From positions 66,720,278 to 66,784,277 of the forward strand of contig CP136066.1 in assembly GCA_032622095.1 (NCBI GenBank): a stretch of DNA of 64,000 nt, written 5' to 3'. The notes beneath the pieces are model-generated. The model searched no databases and was not told the DNA's origin. It worked only from the letters and a program-made list of their open reading frames with translations. The stretch is from Siphonodentalium dalli (lineage: Eukaryota > Mollusca > Scaphopoda > Gadilida > Siphonodentaliidae). Shown here piece after piece: positions 12,241-64,000 of the stretch. The translations under genes were made by a program, and so were the position numbers. Position 1 is the first letter of the stretch, and each line of letters starts with the position of its first letter.

Positions 12241-12730
12241 CATGAATCTCTACTCTGGCTAACGCCCGTCGAGATCATATTCCACCAGTACAAAACCTTG
12301 GAACTTTTTGAAGTTTTGACAGGGAACATAATTAAGTCGAAACAATAACGCGGGGAATATATTTCTTAGTTATTATCTGTTCCTTAATAATGTACTTCGC
12401 TGTAGGTGAATGTCCCAACACAAAATTCCATGCTTTTCTCTGACTTTTGTGAGCCGATATCGCAATAAACATTGAATTCATTACCCAGGAGAAATTCCAT
12501 AATTGTAAGCGACGCAAAGCAAAATCGCTCACTAATTCAAATTAAATCGTGAAATTTCGAGTTGGTACCTACAGCGAAGTACATTATTAAAGAAAAGATA
12601 ATAACTGAGAAATATATCCCCCGTGTTTTTTTTTATTCTTATTGAAACTATATACATGGACATATTCCAAGGTTTTGTACTGGTGGAAAATGATCTATAC
12701 GGGCGTTAGCCAGAGTAGAGATTAGTGGCG
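12241..12730. repeat. Long foldback, family G, complete copy
   Basis: The left arm starts CATGAATCTCTACTCTGGCT and the right arm ends CCAGAGTAGAGATTAGTGGC. Long inner blocks (GTACAAAACCTTGGAA, GGAATATATTTCTTAGTTAT, TAATGTACTTCGCTGTAGGT) reappear reversed. About 490 bp, non-coding. Confidence 0.75.
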
Positions 12731-14070
12731 TTATCTAACATGAACCCTTTCTACTTTCTATACTAAATGGATTCTCCGTCTCGGTTATAATAGTATACAT
12801 TGGTAATGGTACATGTATATTATTCATTTAGAGGGGTGTTAAGGATACATGAGCAGACGACAGCCAGCCGAAAAGTACGTGCAGAATAATTGATATACAT
12901 TGGTGGTAAATGTTTAGATAATAAGATGAGAAAACGACCTATAGTCGTGTAATTGTTTAATTTATTATCTGAACAATTTTGTGATTTGGCGGTAAAGGGT
13001 CAGATGTACGTTTGGCCAAAATTTCCTGGAATTTCTAAATCGATTTTCTCAACATTTGTCAGGAATTTATTTGTGAAATTTGGTACAAGCGATTGTTGTG
13101 ATACAATATTTAGAAACAATCAAATAATCGGTTATTATAAACTCGTTTACTTCACTTTTATGGCATGGAATATTTAAAATTTCACCGTTTTCAGGTACCA
13201 AGAACTTCTGTAAGTTTCAAAAGTGCTGTCCATATATCCACGATATCATATCTGAAGATCATGAGAGGACACTTAATTTTTCTTGACTCATGAAATTTTA
13301 TGATTATTTTCACATAGAAAGGCAACTACCCACAAATAATTTTCAATATTTGAGAATGTTCATGTTGTTCAATAAAATTGGGCTGAGGTGTGTTCTGGGT
13401 CATGGCTTCATAACCAAGTTAAGCTGACAACCATATCTCTTACCACTGTGGCCTAATTGCCAGTTGCTTGAGTGAACCACACTACATATCAATATCTGGG
13501 CTGGAATATTTGTGACTGCAGTATTCTTCATATATGGGGGTATGACACTATATTATGCAATTAAAATTCTAACTCCACATAATGATACAAATGAAGCCTC
13601 CTCTCATGGAGCCAAGACAATAAGCTGTTTGGTGATTGGAGTATTGTGTGAAATTATTAATTATTCTAGCAGTTCTTGATACCGAAAAGGACAACAAAGA
13701 AAATAATATTGTCAACCTCTCAAATGTATTAAAATTCATTGTTTTTGTCACCTCTCAATAATTGCTCAGATTCTGCAAACAATGAAGATGATGGTATGCG
13801 AAATTCAAGATTTTTCGCCAGATAGATCCTAGATCCAGAGAAATTCTTTGTTAACAATCTCTTGCCATATTTGGATGTATTTATGCAAAACGTGCATCGC
13901 CATCTTAAGTTGGCCTAGTACGTAATGCACCTTACCAACTGAGCCAAAGATCCAACTGGTGATGTCAAATACTTACACTCCGATACATGATACATGTAAA
14001 TGAAGATCATTCATCTGATCATTTGGTGACGACAACAAAGATAAAACAATAATAAGCATCTCAACAACAA
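12731..14070. other. Intergenic stretch with one shared dispersed segment
   Basis: No gene recognised. The part at about 13753-13903 (AAATTCAAGATTTTTCGCCA, then TTTATGCAAAACGTGCA) is repeated with changes at about 21635-21775 inside the large foldback in intron 3. Confidence 0.5.
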
Positions 14071-15017
14071 AAAGTCCCCCCTAATATATTTAGTAATATT
14101 TTACGAGATATTGGATCGATCTTGACGAAATTTACGCAAAAATTTAGTGGTATCTGAGACACAACCTGTGCGAGGCATTGTCCTGTGAGTTATGTCAGAG
14201 CACAATCCCATTGTTGCAATCGTACCCTGATTTTTGGTAAAGCAGACCAATTCCCAAGGCTGGCGAAGGAATAGTTCAATGATTACCCATTGTTATGCAC
14301 ACGCAACTCATAAGAGACAAATCGCACGGGCGCTTCAAAGTGGGACCAGTTCGTGTTGTTTCGGACATATCTATTCACATTCAATTCTTGTGCTCTAACC
14401 AATCCTTATGGCCGGCTGAGCACGAATTGAATGGAAGAGGGGTGTTTTTCAAGAGTTGCAAAACACTGACCCAGAGTGGGCTGTCACTCAATTCTTCCAT
14501 TGTTCACACAAGTTGTTAATGGCTGTAAATGTGGTCCAAAAGTGACACTGAGTCCACGATAACATGCGTGTCATCTTCGGGACACAATATGCCCGCTTCA
14601 TGCCCAGGCCATACAGTCTAACCACATTCCTTTTGAATGACACCTTTCAGAAGTTTCATGTCGTGAGCAGGACAGAGTTATTGAAATCAGTCTCTTTGAA
14701 GCCATTTTTCAGTAAACCATGTTTCCCCACCATGTAGGCCATTGATGTACCAACAGATAAGGATGTTACAAGCCCATGCGAGAAGTGGGGGACCAAGACA
14801 CAGCGAAATGACTATGATCACTCTACCTGTGTTTTTGTAACTTTGGAAAAGTGCTCCTCTTCCATTCAATTCGTGCTCACTCAGCCATAGCTCACATCAC
14901 AGCACAGTGCTTAGCACACTTGATGTCTCTGTTACCACAAATCATTTGTGAAAAGTTTCATCAAAATCCATCCAATATCTCGTAAAATATTACCGAATAT
15001 ATTAGGTGGGGGACTTT
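14071..15017. mobile_element. Large foldback element with nested arms, upstream of the start codon
   Basis: Outer arms AAAGTCCCCCCTAATATATT and the complement ending GGTGGGGGACTTT bracket 947 bp. A second inverted pair lies inside: TGAGCACGAATTGAATGGAA near 14415-14434 against its complement near 14855-14875. The right end is about 250 bp upstream of the gene's ATG. Confidence 0.75.
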
Positions 15018-15267
15018 CTTTTTTTTAGGTGTTTATGTCATACACTTCGGCGTTTATATTTATATTACTTGGAAATGAAATGAGTGATCATCGTCCGGAG
15101 ATCGCGTGTCGACCGGCGCTTAGAGTGCCAGTCGAAACCGTCGATCCCATGTATACACAATATAGCTGCGCTGTTCACAGCCCGTCCCCTGATACTAAGC
15201 AAATATATACGATATCGGATTGTTCCTTCTTTGCCAGTGGTAAGACACCAGAACGGGTGAACCCACC
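15018..15267 (+). promoter_or_regulatory. Putative proximal promoter / 5' UTR of the SRCR gene
   Basis: This is the only sequence between a foldback element and the first coding exon. Two AT-rich TATA-like stretches are visible (TTTATATTTATATT near 15052 and AAATATATACG near 15199), but no initiator can be fixed by eye. An 80-codon frame beginning at 15029 ends in a TGA that overlaps the start codon. No transcription start is shown by the sequence. Confidence 0.3.
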
Positions 15268-61045
<45,778 letters not shown>

Positions 61046-61292
61046 GTGGGTGAACGAGTCTAAATATTTGCGATCAATATCAGATGACGCGTCCAAGGAA
61101 ATCATCTTGTGAACTAAATAACCCCAGTCAATTAAGCATATGAACTTAAACATTCTGCAGTTCGTTCCCATAACTCTTCTTATACATTAATGAACGCAAA
61201 TTATATTGAGTATGTGATAACCGTCAACATAAGTGTCTGCAACTAGACACTGCTTTTTTCATTTGCGTTGTCATGGAAACACTGCACCCTAG

Positions 61293-62082
61293 TCAGGGTT
61301 GGGGTAATCGTAATCAGTAATCGTAATCAAAGTAATCGATTACAAAATTTGGAGTAATCAAGTAATCGTAATCGATTACTTTTAAATGTACCTGTAATCA
61401 TGATTACATTTTGAATACTTTTTGATTACTTTTTGATTACTTTCACTAAAATATCCATATGGATGGATACTCATCATCTCATACTGTAGTACTGTGGAGT
61501 GTGCAAAGATACAAACAACATATTAGAAAGTTAGTACAATTTTGTTATGTGTTATGTTAGTGGTACAGTTTGTATGTACATTCTGATAGTGGACACAGAT
61601 AACAACACACAATTTTTGAATACAGCATGAATGGCAATAAACTTGTGATACAGACAATGAAATGTTCTAATATGAATAAATAGGCTAGCCAACTTCAATT
61701 AGGATTAAATTGAATTGGGACCGCTGCAGACAATGGCTGTAGAGTCCCACTGGTACAAATTACAGGTGTGATGTACATCGGTAGAGTGTAGACCTAATTA
61801 GCTGGTTTGTTATTTACTGCACTCATGGAGTTAAGCCTCAGTTAATCGTCATCAGGATTAACAACGGATGATCATCAAATAAATCTTAGTGTTATCTTAA
61901 TTGTGTTGGGTATTGAATCTAACAGAACATGCAAATAATTAACCAAAAGTAATCGATTACATTTACTAAAGTAATTGTAATCGTATTGGAAACAAATGTA
62001 ATCAGTAATCGTAATCATGTAAATCAAAAGTAATTGTAATCGTAATCGATTACATTGTCATGTAATCGCCCCAACCCTGGGT
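61293..62082. mobile_element. hAT-like MITE rich in TAATCGATTAC motifs
   Basis: The ends CAGGGTTGGGGTAATCG and CGCCCCAACCCTG are the usual hAT-type terminal repeats. A likely 8-bp target duplication, CCCTAGTC / CCCTAGTG, flanks it. Both subterminal regions are packed with GTAATCGTAATC and AATCGATTAC words in inverted arrangement. The core is AT-rich and non-coding. Confidence 0.75.
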
Positions 62083-62284
62083 CCCTAGTGTAACCAGATG
62101 ATTTCGATCCACATGCTATGAACTAGTTTGGTGCGACTAGCAAAACAAACAAATATAAAAGTATTCATGCAAATCTTGTTCAACCTATAGTAAGATATTG
62201 TGTTCAGTCGTAACAAGGACATGAGTCAAACCGTGCGATGAGAGCAGTGCTAGAATGATAACCAGTAGTGAATGATGCCCTATA

Positions 62285-62600
62285 CAGAGGATTTATTTTA
62301 CCCTGTGCCAATGCATTCTCTTGTATATGCGAGTCGACCATAGGTCGCCTCGCATATATAAGAGAATGCATTGGCCTAACAATTTTTTATCATGTTTTTT
62401 AAATAAATGTTTCTTGGACATAAAATAAAAAACATCCATTACCCTGCAGGGAGCCCCACACATATATAGAAGCATATAGAAGAGTGTCGTCTGCTCATGT
62501 TTGTCTGGGGCTCTGTATGGGTGAAATTATAAAATTGTTAAAGAATACAAGAACAAATTATTAAAATTGTTAAAAATTGTTAGGCCAATCAAACGGATTG
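62285..62600. mobile_element. Fragment of TTAA MITE, 'ATTCTCTTATATATGCGAG' family
   Basis: CCAATGCATTCTCTTGTATA and CGCATATATAAGAGAATGCA form the family's hairpin, followed by GTTAAAGAATACAAGAA as in the tandem part of 30229-30651. Ends not resolved. Confidence 0.65.
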
Positions 62601-63395
62601 GCCCTTAGCTCGTTTAAACATCCAAATTATGTATACACAAATACGCAATTTGACAGAAGGGAAAATATAGGTCAGTAGTGAATGATGCCATATACAGAGC
62701 TATCAAATATACAAAGCGAATTTCTGAAGCAGATGCACATTCACTCATTCATACCGCAGGTATATCCAGCAATGAATTTGTCATCCCTGACCATAAATCA
62801 GTCTGTCGGTTCTCCCAAATTGAATGAAATGGTGTACAATACTTCAACTCGCAAACATATCATACAGTGCCATTGAAATCAAATAAATGAAAGCCACATA
62901 CAAACATTTGAGACCGATGTTTTCAATGATGACAACTTTGATATAAGATGCGTAAAAACATTTTTGAGGAGATATGAATGAAGAGCTGTATATTTGAGTG
63001 AAAGCCAAAAATTCATATTGTTTATATGTTTGTTATTTTGACATTTGTCTAAGTTTTTATTTCATTAAACTGTTAGTGTTACGTTATATAATACACATTT
63101 TTAGATTCATCCATTGTTTAACCCCATGATGATGATCGTCCATTAGTGTATAATTATTCGGGAGAGAATTGTCATATCAGTGGCCCGCACTGGTTCTTCA
63201 ATCCAGTTGCCAATTTTTTTTTTATATATCTATCTATCTATGCCAAAATCCCAAAATGTAATACATGCCGCAATGATGTACATATTGCCGTGTCGCGCTC
63301 CGTAACCTTGTCGCATTGTGGTGGTAGAACTAAAGTTACGGACGCCTAATAGTTGCGATAATCGGTTATGACGGGACCTACATCGTACACACCCT
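62601..63395. other. Downstream stretch, no exon recognised
   Basis: AT-rich, short frames only. A further SRCR linker or domain exon would be expected either here or beyond the window, but none is convincing. Confidence 0.45.
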
Positions 63396-63485
63396 TGGTC
63401 AAGTGGCCCTGCTAATGTGCTTTGATGCGGTTGGTCCTGCTGAATTGCTATGATGATGTTACGGGAAACTGATGCTGTTAACAAA
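63396..63485 (+). repeat. Fragment of dispersed repeat D
   Basis: GGTCCTGCTGAATTGCTATG and GGGAAACTGATGCTGTTAAC match 6960-7005, 7625-7670 and 29190-29240. Confidence 0.65.
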
Positions 63486-64000
63486 AAGTACCGTTATATT
63501 TTTTATATGTCTTTTTCGCGGTGTTCCAATAATCTGAACATATCTATGAAGAGTGTTACAACGAATAACGTTGGTGTCTCAGATAACGAACAATAAAACA
63601 AATGGCAATCGGTTGTTACAAATGTGTCACTGTAATTGGCGAAAGGTCATCTGACCGCGACATGACATCAACAGTCATGATGATATGTTATAGTCAAATG
63701 ATAGAGACATATATGCGCTATACTTGCCTCCACATATGCTTGTTCTGGCTTATCGCTACATTTTTACATGTTGTACAAAACTAAAAGGTGAAGATAGTCC
63801 TGAAGATGAAACAAACTTGAGACAAATTTATTCGTGATGCTATCACATACAATAAAAAAGGACAGTGAAACAACAGGTGGTTAATATACATATCTCACGA
63901 AAATGCAAATGGAACAGCTCTATGAACTCCGCATAGAACTGAAAAGGAAACAGAAAGTTTACCTTTCTAGGAAATTCCGCTTGGAAGGTAATCGACTAGT
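63486..64000. other. End of window, nothing firm
   Basis: The last 100 bp contain a short open stretch starting ATGCAAATGGAACAGCTC and running to a GTAATC at 63988. It could be an exon edge, but there is no domain or acceptor to support it. Confidence 0.3.

Noticed and set aside
13915-13955. tRNA A-box-like TGGCTCAGTTGG on the minus strand
   Set aside because: No B box (GGTTCGAATCC) or cloverleaf follows at the right distance; at best an old SINE trace.
63903-63990. Open stretch starting ATGCAAATGGAACAGCTC near the window end
   Set aside because: Too short and cut by the window. No acceptor, domain or phase link to exon 18 could be shown.

Overview
The window looks like intron-rich nuclear DNA from an invertebrate animal, most likely a bivalve or other mollusc. 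The grounds are spliced exons with GT/AG borders, extracellular CUB and SRCR domains, AT-rich introns full of short inverted-repeat transposons, and repeat types I know from bivalve genomes (a GATT microsatellite followed by TTTAACGTCGTTT, a dispersed repeat ending CTCAGGTGAGCTAAAA, and Helitron-like elements with internal tandem repeats and a microsatellite). There is no operon structure, rRNA, tRNA or CRISPR. The species call is inference only.

One gene accounts for nearly all the coding evidence. It is a plus-strand secreted or cell-surface scavenger-receptor-like gene running from a signal-peptide exon at 15268 to beyond the last recognised exon at 61045. I assembled 18 exons whose phases all agree: signal peptide, a two-exon CUB domain, then six SRCR domains of two exons each (phase 1-2-1), with micro-exons of 27, 30 and 33 nt as linkers before SRCR4, SRCR5 and SRCR6. 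The coding part seen is 2350 nt, about 783 residues, and is open at its 3' end. Each SRCR domain has the six-cysteine, two-exon layout of group A. The CUB domain has no cysteine.

Layout: 1-15267 is 5' flank with foldback elements, TTAA-flanked MITEs, a MITE with a large internal minisatellite (10512-11795) and a 0.95 kb foldback just upstream of the start codon. 15268-41142 holds the signal peptide, CUB, SRCR1-4 and two micro-exons. Its introns carry a Helitron-like element, a 3.5 kb foldback with arms over 0.8 kb, a TIR transposon holding an exon-like coding piece, and many MITEs. 41143-54246 is one 13 kb intron with two Helitron-like blocks facing in opposite directions, a decayed non-LTR retrotransposon ORF2, a separate gag-like ORF1 remnant and a minus-strand PAN/apple-like exon with a frameshift. 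54247-61045 holds SRCR5 and SRCR6. 61046-64000 holds a hAT-like MITE and old repeats, with no recognised exon.

The most interesting points are small duplications that copied splice sites of the gene, MITEs lying within about ten bases of splice sites, head-to-tail Helitron-like copies bearing about twenty NRF1-like sites, a minisatellite that appears to have grown inside a TTAA MITE, and the possible host exon inside a transposon. All calls come from reading by eye; no search or alignment was run.
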